Source: Pseudomonadota bacterium (GTDB taxonomy: Bacteria; Pseudomonadota; Gammaproteobacteria; Ga0077536). From it: DNA of 64,000 nucleotides. Position 1 is the stretch's first letter; every line of letters starts with the position of its first letter. The DNA lies in NCBI GenBank assembly GCA_016719885.1, contig JADJYF010000008.1:124001-188000 (forward strand), written 5' to 3'. Below the pieces are notes generated by a model. The model saw only the letters and a list, made by a program, of their open reading frames with translations. It was not told the origin of the DNA and searched no databases. Shown piece after piece: positions 1 through 7,953 of the stretch. The translations under genes were made by a program, and so were the position numbers.

Positions 1-999
1 GGCGCCCAGTTCGAGCACGGCCGCCGGCAGGGGTACCGCGCTCGGCGCCGAACCCGGCACGGGTGTGCCGGACAGGTCGAGGCTGATGGGCGGACCGTTG
101 ATACCCGGCCGCGTGATGGGCCCGAGCGTGCCGCCGTCGAGCGGCTCATCCACCACCACGCCGGTGGGTGGCGGTGTCGGCGTCAAGGCCGCACCGACGA
201 AGGCGGTGGTGGCGATACTCATCGCCACGCCGGGCCGCGCGCTCGAGAACACCGTGCCGGTATAACCCACGACGTCGACGAAGCCGGCGTGGAAGGAATT
301 GCGCCAGTCGCCGAGGCCGGTGGCAGTCAGGCCGGCGTTGAGCGGATAACCCTCGGCGGCGCTCGACAGGACGGGCGCGTTGTCGCGAAAGTACTGCACA
401 TGGCCGGCCAGTTCGTCGTGCAGGAACGAGTTCGGTTGCGCCCACCAGCGATCGGCCACGGCCGGGAATTCGCCGTCGAGCAAGGCGACGATGCCGAGCC
501 CGTTGCCGCTCGCCGCCCAATTCACCATGTTGACCAGGTAGCCGCGCGCGCCGTCCCACAGGCCACAGCCGGAAAACGCCGCGCAGTTGCCGGAGTCACC
601 GCGGATGGCATGGAAATCGGCGTCGGTGCCGGAAATGAAGGTGCGATCGCCGCGCGCCGCGCTGATGGCTGCGCGATTGTCGAGTATGGCGTCGTAGTTG
701 GGCGTCGCCAGCGCGCCGCCCGGCGCATTGGTGCGAAAGGCCTCGCCGCTCTCGGTCACCAGCACGTCGTAGGCGCTGAAATCGGGCGTCGGGCTGTGGT
801 TGTCGAAGAAGGTGAGATTCCAGGCCAGGCCACTGCCCTGCGGGTAGCCGGGCGCCAGGTTGGCGATGCTTTGAATGCCGCTGTCGGCGCCGCGATATTC
901 CGACAGCGGATCGGCGTAGGTGTACCACAGCACGTTGATGGCGGCGGCCTCGGCCGAGCCCAATGCGCCGAGCAACGGCCACAGCGCCAGCCATCGCAT
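1..999 (-). CDS. Secreted PEP-CTERM-type protein, 3' end cut by window edge
   Basis: An open frame of 333 codons runs from an ATG at 999 off the left edge of the window. It is preceded by an AGGGGC ribosome-binding-like stretch. It begins with a short signal peptide (MRWLALWPLLGALGSAEAAA) and continues as a Gly/Asp/Asn-rich extracellular-type domain. Near the edge it reads VPGSAPSAVPLPAAVLELGA. VPLPAAV is typical of the start of a PEP-CTERM sorting tail, so an exosortase-processed surface or secreted protein is likely. The transmembrane helix and Arg-rich end would lie outside the window. No enzymatic family was recognised. All shorter frames here are shadows of this one. Confidence 0.72.
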   Translation of the reverse strand, partial: MRWLALWPLLGALGSAEAAAINVLWYTYADPLSEYRGADSGIQSIANLAPGYPQGSGLAWNLTFFDNHSPTPDFSAYDVLVTESGEAFRTNAPGGALATPNYDAILDNRAAISAARGDRTFISGTDADFHAIRGDSGNCAAFSGCGLWDGARGYLVNMVNWAASGNGLGIVALLDGEFPAVADRWWAQPNSFLHDELAGHVQYFRDNAPVLSSAAEGYPLNAGLTATGLGDWRNSFHAGFVDVVGYTGTVFSSARPGVAMSIATTAFVGAALTPTPPPTGVVVDEPLDGGTLGPITRPGINGPPISLDLSGTPVPGSAPSAVPLPAAVLELGA

Positions 1000-1138
1000 C
1001 GTCGCCCCTGTCCTGAGTGAATGCGCCATGGCGGCACGCTAGCGCATTGTCGCGCGGCGCGAAACCTTGGCCGCTTCGATGACGCAATCATTTGCACTAT
1101 GCTCAGCGTCCGCCCAGTTCGCGAGCAGAGGGAGCCCC

Positions 1139-2560
1139 ATGCAGCTTCCCGAAGGCCTGATTGCCGTCGTCAAACAGGATTGCCCGACCTGCGTGCTGGT
1201 CGACCCGGTGCTGAAAGCAATCGAGGCCAGCGGCGCGGCCTTGACGGTCTACGTGCAGGATGAACCGGACTTCCCCTCGACCCGCCGGGTGGTCGACGAC
1301 CGGGATCTCGAAGCCTCCTATCGCCTGCGCATTGAAACCGTGCCGACCCTCATCAAGGTCGAGGGCGGCCGTGAAGCGGCGCGGGTGGTGGGCTGGGAGC
1401 GCGACGAGTGGCGGGCGCTGACCGGCCTGCCGTCGCTGGGCGAATCCCTGCCGGGGTATCGCCCCGGCTGTGGTTCGCTGGCCGTGCAGCCCGGCATCGC
1501 CGAACGCCTGGCCCTCAAGTACGGCGACTTCGCCGTACGCTCACGCGAGGTGGAAGTACCGGCCCTCACCGACAGCATCGAATACTGCTACGAACGCGGC
1601 TGGAGTGACGGCCTGCCGGTGGTGCCGCCTAGCGCCGAACGCATCTACCGCATGTTGCAGGCCACGCGCCGTGCGCCCGACGAAGTGCTGGGCCGCATGC
1701 CGCCGCTGTTGACCGAATGCACGGTCGAGAAGGTCGCCATCAACGCGGTGCTGGCGGGCTGCAAACCCGAATACCTGCCGACCGTGCTGGCGGCGGTGGA
1801 GGCAGCGCTGGATCCGGCCTTCTGCCTGCACGGGCTGCTGGCCACCACCTGGTTCTCCGGCCCGATGATCATCGTCAACGGCCCGCTGCGCAAAGCGCTC
1901 GGCATGAACTGGGCCGGCAACGTGCTCGGCCAGGGCAATCGCGCCAATGCCACCATCGGCCGCGCGCTGCAGCTCGCGGTGCGCAACATCGGCGGCGGCA
2001 AACCGCAGGAGACCGACATGTCGACCTTCGGCCATCCGGGCAAATTCGGTTTCTGCTTCGCCGAAGACGAAGACACGCCGTGGACCACGCTCGCCGAGGA
2101 CCGCGGCCTGTCGCGCGCGCAGTCGTCGGTTACGCTGTTCAGCGCCGATGGCCCGCTGGGCTGCGCCGATCAGAAATCGCGCACGCCCGAAGCGCTGGTC
2201 TATTCGCTGGCCGGCAGTCTGCGTGGCTTGAACCACGTCGACATGATCAATGGCGCCGACGCGGTGGTGGTGATAGGTCCCGAACACGGCCGCGTGTTCG
2301 ACCAGGCCGGCTGGAGCAAGGCCGACGCCACCGCCGCCCTGCATGAAGCGACGCGCATCAAGGGCGTCGATCTCGGCATGGGCACCGCGCCGGGCGCCGC
2401 CGGCCAGGCAGGCGACGGCCTCGCCGCGAAATTCCGCGCCGGTGGCCTGACCCTGGTGCGCGCCGGCGGTCAGGCCGGCATGTTTTCCGCCATCATTCCG
2501 GGCTGGCTGGTGAAAGGCGAGCTCGGTACCGACCCTGTGACCCGGGAGATCCGTGCATGA
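1139..2560 (+). CDS. Thioredoxin-fused partner protein of UGSC selenoprotein (module 1)
   Basis: The protein has 473 residues. The ATG at 1139 is chosen because GAGGGAG lies just upstream. Residues 1 to about 100 are a thioredoxin-like domain with a CPTC redox motif near residue 15 and a cis-Pro type VPTLI segment. The rest is homologous by eye to the protein at 15799-16854: both share GWSDGLPVV, INAV-AGC-PEY, IVNGPL, RANATIGRA, PW--L and GPEH...AGWSK. The conserved Cys in LAGCKPEY is a candidate reactive residue. The stop overlaps the start of the selenoprotein gene by four bases (ATGA), which suggests translational coupling and a physical complex. The reaction is not known to me. Fusion to thioredoxin suggests electrons are delivered to, or taken from, the Sec/Cys centre of the neighbour. 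Confidence 0.85.
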   Translation: MQLPEGLIAVVKQDCPTCVLVDPVLKAIEASGAALTVYVQDEPDFPSTRRVVDDRDLEASYRLRIETVPTLIKVEGGREAARVVGWERDEWRALTGLPSLGESLPGYRPGCGSLAVQPGIAERLALKYGDFAVRSREVEVPALTDSIEYCYERGWSDGLPVVPPSAERIYRMLQATRRAPDEVLGRMPPLLTECTVEKVAINAVLAGCKPEYLPTVLAAVEAALDPAFCLHGLLATTWFSGPMIIVNGPLRKALGMNWAGNVLGQGNRANATIGRALQLAVRNIGGGKPQETDMSTFGHPGKFGFCFAEDEDTPWTTLAEDRGLSRAQSSVTLFSADGPLGCADQKSRTPEALVYSLAGSLRGLNHVDMINGADAVVVIGPEHGRVFDQAGWSKADATAALHEATRIKGVDLGMGTAPGAAGQAGDGLAAKFRAGGLTLVRAGGQAGMFSAIIPGWLVKGELGTDPVTREIRA

Positions 2561-3078
2561 CAGACATCCTCTACGACCCGACCGGCGAATTCGCGCCGCT
2601 CGCGCGCGCGCCGCTCGCCAAGCCGGCGAGCCTCGCCGGTCTCACCATTGGCCTGCTCGATATTTCAAAATCGCGCGGCGACGTGTTCCTCGATCATCTC
2701 GATCGTCTGCTCGGCGCCGAGGGCCTCACCGTCAAGCGCTACAAGAAGCCGACCTTCACGCGCCCGGCGCCGCTCGAACTGCTGCAGGACATCGCATCGA
2801 ACTGCGATGTGGTGGTCGAAGGCCTGGCCGACTGAGGCTCGTGTACGTCGTGCAGTTTGCAGGACATACGCGAACTCGACAGTCGTGGCGTGGCCGGCGG
2901 CTTCATCGCCTCGGAAGCGTTTCGCGGCGCCGCCCAGGCGCAGGGCACGGCGTGGGGCTTCCATGCCGACAGCCTGTTCGTCGCCCATCCCATCCAGGAC
3001 AGGAGCGACGATGAGATGCGCGCGCTGGCGGACCAGGCGCTGGCCGAAGTGAAAGCGCTGATCTGCGCGGCGCGCTGA
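2557..3078 (+). CDS. UGSC-family selenoprotein 1 (in-frame TGA read as Sec93)
   Basis: This is a 173-residue protein if TGA at 2833-2835 is decoded as selenocysteine. The frame stays open on both sides of the TGA and reads GLAD-U-GSCTSC, giving Sec93, Cys96 and Cys99 (a UxxCxxC arrangement). The upstream part has an alpha/beta look (LTIGLLDISKSRGDVFLDHL). The downstream part continues with ELDSRGVAGGFIASEAF, which matches the same region of the second copy at 16851-17504. UGSC (seleno)proteins are a recognised family of unknown function. A SECIS-like hairpin begins seven bases after the TGA region. The gene starts inside the stop of its thioredoxin-fused partner. If selenium decoding is absent, the product would be a 92-residue truncation. 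Confidence 0.88.
2840..2872 (+). promoter_or_regulatory. Bacterial SECIS-like hairpin of UGSC gene 1
   Basis: Immediately after the in-frame TGA (2833-2835), bases 2840-2854 pair with 2858-2872 around the triloop GUU at 2855-2857. There are 13 pairs, counting one G-U, and two mismatches (C-A and G-G). The inner part is GUCGUGCA/UGCAGGAC. Nineteen bases separate the TGA from the loop and the loop starts with G. Both features fit the usual bacterial SECIS rules (short stem, small loop with an early G, loop roughly 16-37 bases from the UGA). The same element with a compensatory C-G to G-C change occurs in the second UGSC gene. Confidence 0.8.
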
Positions 3079-3082
3079 TCTG

Positions 3083-3153
3083 CTGTAGGTGCGATTTCAA
3101 TCGCACATTCGTCTTCGTATCGAAGCCGAGTGTGCGAATGAATTCGCACCTAC
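3083..3153. repeat. Repeat family A, paired palindromes
   Basis: Two inverted copies of the GTAGGTGCGA...TCGCAC motif flank a spacer that itself contains the hairpin CTTCG-TAT-CGAAG. The left unit is at 3083-3106 and the right unit, ending GCACCTAC, at 3132-3153. The layout resembles REP/BIME intergenic elements. It lies just after the stop of the UGSC gene and could end transcription or protect the mRNA 3' end. Confidence 0.75.
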
Positions 3154-3221
3154 GAGGCTCGCAAAACTAATTCACGAGCGAAGATTGTGCGGTCGCGGCG
3201 CTTGCCGCTATGCTGCCGGCC

Positions 3222-3593
3222 ATGGGTATACAAGTCAGTGGGCGTCTGCACGCCATCTTCGAGACCAAGCAGGTCACCGAGCGATTCTCCAAGCGCGAGT
3301 TCGTGCTCGAGCTCAGCGACAAGTCGCAATATTCGCAATACGTGCTGTTCCAGTTGACCGGCGATCGCGTCACGGCGATCGATGCCTTCAAGCCCGGCGA
3401 CCAGGTGCGCGTCGACTTCAGCCTGCGCGGCCGTGAATGGACCAGTCGCCAGGGCGAAGTGAAATACTTCAACAGTCTCGACGTGTGGTCGGTCGAGGCC
3501 GAAGGCGCGGGCGGCGGCCGTGGACGCGCGCGCGATGACGAGCCGCCGGTGCCGACCCACGAGCCGGTGTTCGACGACGACATTCCATTCTGA
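3222..3593 (+). CDS. DUF3127-like protein with SSB-type acidic tip
   Basis: The protein has 123 residues from the ATG at 3222 (MGIQVSGRLHAIF). An upstream ATG at 3210 adds four residues, and neither has a clear ribosome-binding site. The body (VSGRLHAIFETKQV-TERFSKREFVLEL...QYVLFQLTGDRV) matches the DUF3127 pattern, a small OB-fold-like family. After a Gly/Arg-rich linker it ends DDDIPF, which is the acidic tip that single-stranded-DNA-binding proteins use to recruit repair enzymes. A role on nucleic acid, perhaps as an accessory ssDNA-binding protein, is inference. It stands alone between a repeat and a convergent gene. Confidence 0.72.
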   Translation: MGIQVSGRLHAIFETKQVTERFSKREFVLELSDKSQYSQYVLFQLTGDRVTAIDAFKPGDQVRVDFSLRGREWTSRQGEVKYFNSLDVWSVEAEGAGGGRGRARDDEPPVPTHEPVFDDDIPF

Positions 3594-3602
3594 GTGACCT
3601 CA

Positions 3603-4064
3603 CTAGGGCGGCGTGCATGGCGCGCCGCGTCGCGCTTCCACGCGCTGGCTGAACGTCATGTTCTTGCCGCCCATCTTGACCGTCAGCACGCCCACCAGCG
3701 CAGCGCCGCTGTCGTCGATGCTGGCGGTACCGCTGGCGACCCGCGCACTGGCACACACCAGCACGTACTCACGACGCTCGCCGTCGCCGTTCGCGGTCAG
3801 TTTCGGATAATCGAGACGACAGCCGCGCAGCGCGTGCTGATCGAGCACCGGGAACAGGCCATCGGGCGCCTCGTCTTTCACGCAGCGTGTGTGGTTGGTG
3901 ACCTGCCGCCGCATTTCGTCGAGGTGCGGCATGACCATGGTCGCGGCGATGCGGTAGCTGCGCGCCTCAGAAGCGCATCGGGCCGGCGACGCGGCGCCGA
4001 TGCCGATGAGCAGCGTAAGCGTTGCAAGGAGGGGCGAGCACGCCCGGCGGAACGGGGGGGGCAT
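3603..4064 (-). CDS. Exported DUF3617-like protein
   Basis: The protein has 153 residues if it starts at the ATG at 4064. That start gives a clean signal peptide (MPPPFRRACSPLLATLTLL...CASEA). A start at 4097 would add 11 residues ahead of it. The mature part has the layout I associate with DUF3617: an initial beta strand, a central T-x-CVKD segment, then CRLDYPKLTANGDGERREYVLVC and a final conserved Cys. Four mature cysteines suggest disulfides in the periplasm. The function of the family is unknown. The gene converges with the DUF3127 gene and leaves only a short gap. Confidence 0.6.
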   Translation of the reverse strand: MPPPFRRACSPLLATLTLLIGIGAASPARCASEARSYRIAATMVMPHLDEMRRQVTNHTRCVKDEAPDGLFPVLDQHALRGCRLDYPKLTANGDGERREYVLVCASARVASGTASIDDSGAALVGVLTVKMGGKNMTFSQRVEARRGAPCTPP

Positions 4065-4193
4065 AGGCGAGTGTCCACGCTCGAAAACCACGCGCAAGCA
4101 TGACAGGTCGCGCGCCGCGCGCCGTCCCGTTTCTTGTCATTGCCCGGCGCCGCCGACCACGCGTAAGGTGACCGCCAAGTCCCGGAGATCTCC

Positions 4194-5270
4194 ATGAGCA
4201 AGCGCGGCAGTGTGGCCACCGGCGCCGCGGGCGCCGACCATGACGGCTCACGCCGCCGCTGCCTGCGGGCCATGGCCGCGGCGGGCCTGGCCTTGGGCAT
4301 GACGCCACGTCTGGCGTCGGCGGATGCGGCGCGCGTGGCGCTGTTCGTCAGCGACACGCTGGCGAGCTACGGCTTTGCGCCGCCCCATCCCTTTTCGACC
4401 ACGCGCCAGGCGAGCTTCCTCGCCGCAAGCCTCGAGCAAGGCCTGCTCGCGCACTGCCAGCCCTTGTCGGGGCGCGGCGCCGATCGCGACGAGCTGACGC
4501 GCTTCCATACCCCGGCCCATGTCGAGCGCGTCATGCACGCCGAGCAAAACGGACTGGCCGCGCTGGATGAAGGCGATACGCCGGTCTTCCCCCGCATGCA
4601 TGCGATCGCCGCGAGCGTGGTCGGCGCCGCCCTCGATGGCATGCGACGGGTGGTGACCGGCGAGTTCAAACGCAGCCTGCAGCCCATCGGTGGTCTGCAC
4701 CACGCGGCGCGCGATCACGCCGCCGGCTTCTGCGTGTACAACGACGTCGCGGTGGTCATCGAAACCCTGCGCAAAGTGCATGGCATCGAGCGCGTCGCCT
4801 ATATCGACATCGATGCTCATCACGGTGACGGCGTTTACTACGGCTTCGAAACGGATGCCGGCGTGATCATCGCCGATGTCCACCAGGACGGCCGCACGCT
4901 GTTTCCCGGCAGCGGTCACGCCGATGAGCGTGGTCGCGACGGCGCGCTCGGCAGCAAGCTCAATATCGAACTGCCGCCGCGCGCGGGCGATCGCGAATTG
5001 ATGGCCGTGTGGCCGCGTATCGAGGCGCATCTCGACGCGCATGCGCCGCAGTTCTTCATCCTGCAAGCCGGCGCCGACAGCCTGGCGGGTGACCCGCTCG
5101 CGCAGCTCGAGTACACACCGACGGTGCACCGTCATGTCGCAACGCGCCTGTGCGCTCTGGCGGCGCGCCACGCCGATGGGCGCCTGATGGCCTTCGGTGG
5201 CGGTGGTTATGCGCCGGCCAACCTGGCGGCAGCCTGGACCGCGGTGCTGTCGGTCCTCGTCAACGCGTGA
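4194..5270 (+). CDS. Histone-deacetylase-family hydrolase with Tat-like signal
   Basis: This 358-residue protein belongs to the HDAC/AcuC/acetylpolyamine amidohydrolase superfamily, zinc enzymes that remove acyl groups from amines. Visible motifs are GGLHHAARDHAAGFCVYND, which carries the paired catalytic histidines, YIDIDAHHGDGV with the zinc-binding Asp and His, QAGADSLAGDPL with the second zinc Asp, and a terminal FGGGGY containing the catalytic-type Tyr. The N terminus has SRRRCLRAMAAAGLALG, a twin-arginine-like signal, so the enzyme may be exported folded with its metal. That is unusual for AcuC-type proteins. The substrate is unknown. Its 3' end overlaps the convergent cupredoxin gene by 11 bases. 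Confidence 0.88.
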   Translation: MSKRGSVATGAAGADHDGSRRRCLRAMAAAGLALGMTPRLASADAARVALFVSDTLASYGFAPPHPFSTTRQASFLAASLEQGLLAHCQPLSGRGADRDELTRFHTPAHVERVMHAEQNGLAALDEGDTPVFPRMHAIAASVVGAALDGMRRVVTGEFKRSLQPIGGLHHAARDHAAGFCVYNDVAVVIETLRKVHGIERVAYIDIDAHHGDGVYYGFETDAGVIIADVHQDGRTLFPGSGHADERGRDGALGSKLNIELPPRAGDRELMAVWPRIEAHLDAHAPQFFILQAGADSLAGDPLAQLEYTPTVHRHVATRLCALAARHADGRLMAFGGGGYAPANLAAAWTAVLSVLVNA

Positions 5271-5646
5271 CCTGGAACGAAGCTTTCATGCGATTGGCGT
5301 GCGGGTCGCAGAGGTAGGTGTAGGTGCCGGGCTTGAGGGTCACGGCCCAGCTACGCGTTTCGACGCGCGCGACCTGGGTGGCGCGATTGACGCCGGGCCC
5401 GACCAGGCGGAAGTTGTGATCCGAGGCGCGATCCCTGACCGTGACGGCGTAGCTGCCGCGCTTGAGGGTGACGACGCGCTTGCCGGCCTTCTTGAGCGTG
5501 ATGGTGAAGCCCGGCCCGACTTCGGCCACCAGCTTGATGGGCGCGGTGGCGGCATCGACCTGGCCAGCAACGCCCGCCAAGGCCATCACCAGCAGCGCCA
5601 CACACAGCGCGGCGCCTGACGGTCGAAGAAGTTTCAAACCAGGCAT
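5260..5646 (-). CDS. Cupredoxin-like periplasmic copper protein
   Basis: The protein has 128 residues from the ATG at 5646, a start that exposes a signal peptide (MPGLKLLRPSGAALCVALLVMALAG). The mature part is a small beta-sandwich. HNF supplies one candidate type-1 copper His, and YLCDPHANRM supplies Cys, His and Met with Cys-x2-His-x3-Met spacing. That is a complete plastocyanin/azurin-like ligand set. It probably serves as a periplasmic electron carrier. A partner is not evident, although a PQQ dehydrogenase and a Rieske protein occur elsewhere in the window. A longer start at 5700 is possible but would bury the signal peptide. Confidence 0.8.
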   Translation of the reverse strand: MPGLKLLRPSGAALCVALLVMALAGVAGQVDAATAPIKLVAEVGPGFTITLKKAGKRVVTLKRGSYAVTVRDRASDHNFRLVGPGVNRATQVARVETRSWAVTLKPGTYTYLCDPHANRMKASFQVTR

Positions 5647-5863
5647 GGGGCCATGGTAGGCGCGCACGCCGAGTGTGGCCACGGCCCGACGCGTCGGCAC
5701 CGCCGAACTGTGATGTCCTGGACTGATTGGGCCGCGTGCGCGCCGCTTGCAGGGCGGCCGGCGCTCGGCTATCTATCCACCCAGGCGCCGTTGCGGGCAG
5801 CGGCCCGTGGTGTAGATTGGGGGTTGCGCGGTTCGCGACCGTCACCACGCGCGGAGGACGTCC

Positions 5864-6658
5864 ATGCTCAAAGCCCTGGTTTTCGATGTCGACGGCACGC
5901 TCGCCGATACCGAACAAACCCATCGCGCCGCCTACAACGCGGCCTTTGTCGAACATGGCCTCGGCTGGTACTGGACGCATCAGCGCTATGCCAGCCTGTT
6001 GGCGGTGAGCGGCGGCCAGGCGCGGCTGCGCCATGCCATCCGCAGCCAGGCCATGGGCAACGCCGAGCGTACGCGGCTGCTGCGCCTGGTGCCGGCCCTG
6101 CATGCGACCAAGACCCGTCTCTACAGCGAATTCGTCGCCGCCGGCCGCGTGCACCTGCGGCCCGGCATCGCGCGCCTGATCAGCGAGGCGCGCGCCGCCG
6201 GCCTGCAACTGGCGCTGGTGTCGTCGACCACGCCGGCCAATATCGATGCCTTGTTGAGCGCCAACCTCGGTGACGCGGCACGCGGCTGGTTCCGTGTGCT
6301 GGCCAATGGCGAGCATGTCGCGCAGCGCAAGCCGGCGCCGGATATCTTCAAGCTGGCGCTCGCGCAACTCGATCAGCCGGCGGTCAATTGCGTGGCCTTC
6401 GAAGACACCGCGGCCGGCGTGGCGGCCGCCGCCGCGGCGGGTCTCTTCACGGTCGGCCTGCCCAATGCCTGGAGCGCCGGCCACAGCCTGCGTAACGCGC
6501 AACTGGTGCTGGAACACCTGGGTGAACCGCAACAGCCGCTGGCCGGCGCCGAAGCGGCGCGGGTAGGCGGCGAGTACCTCGGCTTGTTGTCGCTCGCGCG
6601 CCTGCAGCAGGCGTGGCTGAAGGGGCGGCCTGGCGTGAGCTCCACTTTCACGCACTGA
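5864..6658 (+). CDS. HAD-family hydrolase, CbbY-like
   Basis: This 264-residue HAD superfamily subfamily IA phosphatase is of the CbbY type. Motif I is FDVDGTLADTE, with the nucleophile and acid/base aspartates. Motif II is the VSSTT region. Motif III is a Lys in QRKPAPDIF. Motif IV is FEDTAAGV. A helical cap lies between motifs I and II. CbbY enzymes hydrolyse sugar phosphates such as xylulose-1,5-bisphosphate in Rubisco organisms, but relatives have other substrates and no Rubisco gene is in view. GGAGGAC lies seven bases before the start. Confidence 0.88.
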   Translation: MLKALVFDVDGTLADTEQTHRAAYNAAFVEHGLGWYWTHQRYASLLAVSGGQARLRHAIRSQAMGNAERTRLLRLVPALHATKTRLYSEFVAAGRVHLRPGIARLISEARAAGLQLALVSSTTPANIDALLSANLGDAARGWFRVLANGEHVAQRKPAPDIFKLALAQLDQPAVNCVAFEDTAAGVAAAAAAGLFTVGLPNAWSAGHSLRNAQLVLEHLGEPQQPLAGAEAARVGGEYLGLLSLARLQQAWLKGRPGVSSTFTH

Positions 6659-6683
6659 CGGCTACGTCACCCAGGTCTCATCG

Positions 6684-6717
6684 CCCTGTAGGCGCGAATG
6701 AATTCGCGCCTACAGGG
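6684..6717. repeat. Repeat family A, single near-perfect palindrome
   Basis: A 34-bp palindrome with arms CCCTGTAGGCGCGAAT and ATTCGCGCCTACAGGG. It lies between convergent genes. The TAG inside its right arm, read on the minus strand, is the stop codon of the aminotransferase gene. Confidence 0.85.
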
Positions 6718-7873
6718 CGTGACGGTCGATGTAGCGCACGATGCGTTCGAGCGCGATGCGCAGGCGTTCGGGCGACTGCGCGAAACACAGGCGAAAATGC
6801 TCGTCGCTGCCGGGGCCGAAGGTGTAACCCGGCGCCAGGCCGACGTTCTCCTCGGCCAGCACGCCCTCGACGAAGGCCAGCGAGGAGCGCAGGCCCGCAA
6901 TGCGCGGGAAGGCATAGAACGCACCTTCCGGCGTCGCCAGTTCGACGCGCGGATGGGCGCCCAGGATCTCCATCACCGCGTCGCGGCCGGCGCGGTACTG
7001 GGCGCGCAGGCTTGCCACCAGTGCATCGCCGTGTTCCAGCGCCGCCACACCCGCGCGCTGCACGAAGGACGGCGCGCCGGTGTTGAAGCATTCCGACAGC
7101 ACCGCCATCTGCGTCGCGTAGCGGCGCGGCGTCACCATCCAGCCCAGGCGCCAGCCGGTCATGGTGAAGGCCTTGGAGAAGCCATTGACCACGATCAGCG
7201 GATCGTCGTCGCTCGCCACCTCGAGAAACGAGGGCGCCGCTTCGGCGTCGTACACGGTGCGGTGATAGACCTCGTCAGCGATGATGACGATGCCGCGCTC
7301 GCGGCAGAAATCCAAGAGTTCGCGCTGCGCGTCGCGTGACATCACCCAGCCGGTGGGATTGCACGGGCTGTTGATAAACAGCGCGCGGGTGTTGGCGCGC
7401 ACGGCGGCGCGCAGATCGTCCAGCGCCAGGCTCCAGCCACGCTCGCTCCAGCGCTGACGCACGGTGCTGAAGCTCGCGCCGGTGACCTGGTAGGCACGAT
7501 CGATGTTCGGCCAATGCGGGGTGACGATGAGGCCGTGCTCGCCCTTGTTGAGCGTCATCTGGGCCGCCATGGTGATGGCCAGCATCGACGAGCCGGGCAC
7601 GGTGATGCGCTCGACGTCGACCTCGAGGTGGTAGAGGCGGCCAAGATAAGCAGCGATCGCCTCGCGCAGCTCGGGACGACCGCGCGGGTTGGAATAGAAC
7701 GTGTAGCCTTCGTCCAGCGCCTGCTTGGCGGCGTCGCGAATGAAGTCGGGCGTGACCAGGTCGCCCTCGCCGAACCACAAGGCGATGACGTCCGGATCGC
7801 CGAGCCGCTTCAGGGCGACGCCGGTGATGCCGTTCTGCTCCAGCGCTTCGATGTCCGCACGCAGCATGCCCAT
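6710..7873 (-). CDS. Class I/II PLP-dependent aminotransferase
   Basis: This 387-residue fold-type I aminotransferase is of the aspartate aminotransferase superfamily. Visible motifs are NSPCNPTG in the substrate- and cofactor-binding loop, ADEVYHRTVY with the PLP-ring Asp and Tyr, and NGFSKAFTMTGWRLGW with the Schiff-base Lys. The Arg in the C-terminal FRLCFAQ region binds the substrate carboxylate. The exact amino acid cannot be read from sequence. Its stop codon lies inside a repeat A palindrome, so the last residues (RHAL) may be set by that element. Confidence 0.9.
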   Translation of the reverse strand: MGMLRADIEALEQNGITGVALKRLGDPDVIALWFGEGDLVTPDFIRDAAKQALDEGYTFYSNPRGRPELREAIAAYLGRLYHLEVDVERITVPGSSMLAITMAAQMTLNKGEHGLIVTPHWPNIDRAYQVTGASFSTVRQRWSERGWSLALDDLRAAVRANTRALFINSPCNPTGWVMSRDAQRELLDFCRERGIVIIADEVYHRTVYDAEAAPSFLEVASDDDPLIVVNGFSKAFTMTGWRLGWMVTPRRYATQMAVLSECFNTGAPSFVQRAGVAALEHGDALVASLRAQYRAGRDAVMEILGAHPRVELATPEGAFYAFPRIAGLRSSLAFVEGVLAEENVGLAPGYTFGPGSDEHFRLCFAQSPERLRIALERIVRYIDRHAL

Positions 7874-7953
7874 GGCGCCGCTCCTTGTGGTCAGTGCGGC
7901 AATCTAACCAGTCGCGGCATGGCGCTCAAGCCATGGCGGCGAGCGCCGGGCAA

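Noticed and set aside
2857..3078. Separate small gene starting at TTG 2857
   Set aside because: It is in the same frame as the upstream UGSC part and is explained by read-through of TGA 2833; the TTG lies inside the SECIS-like loop.
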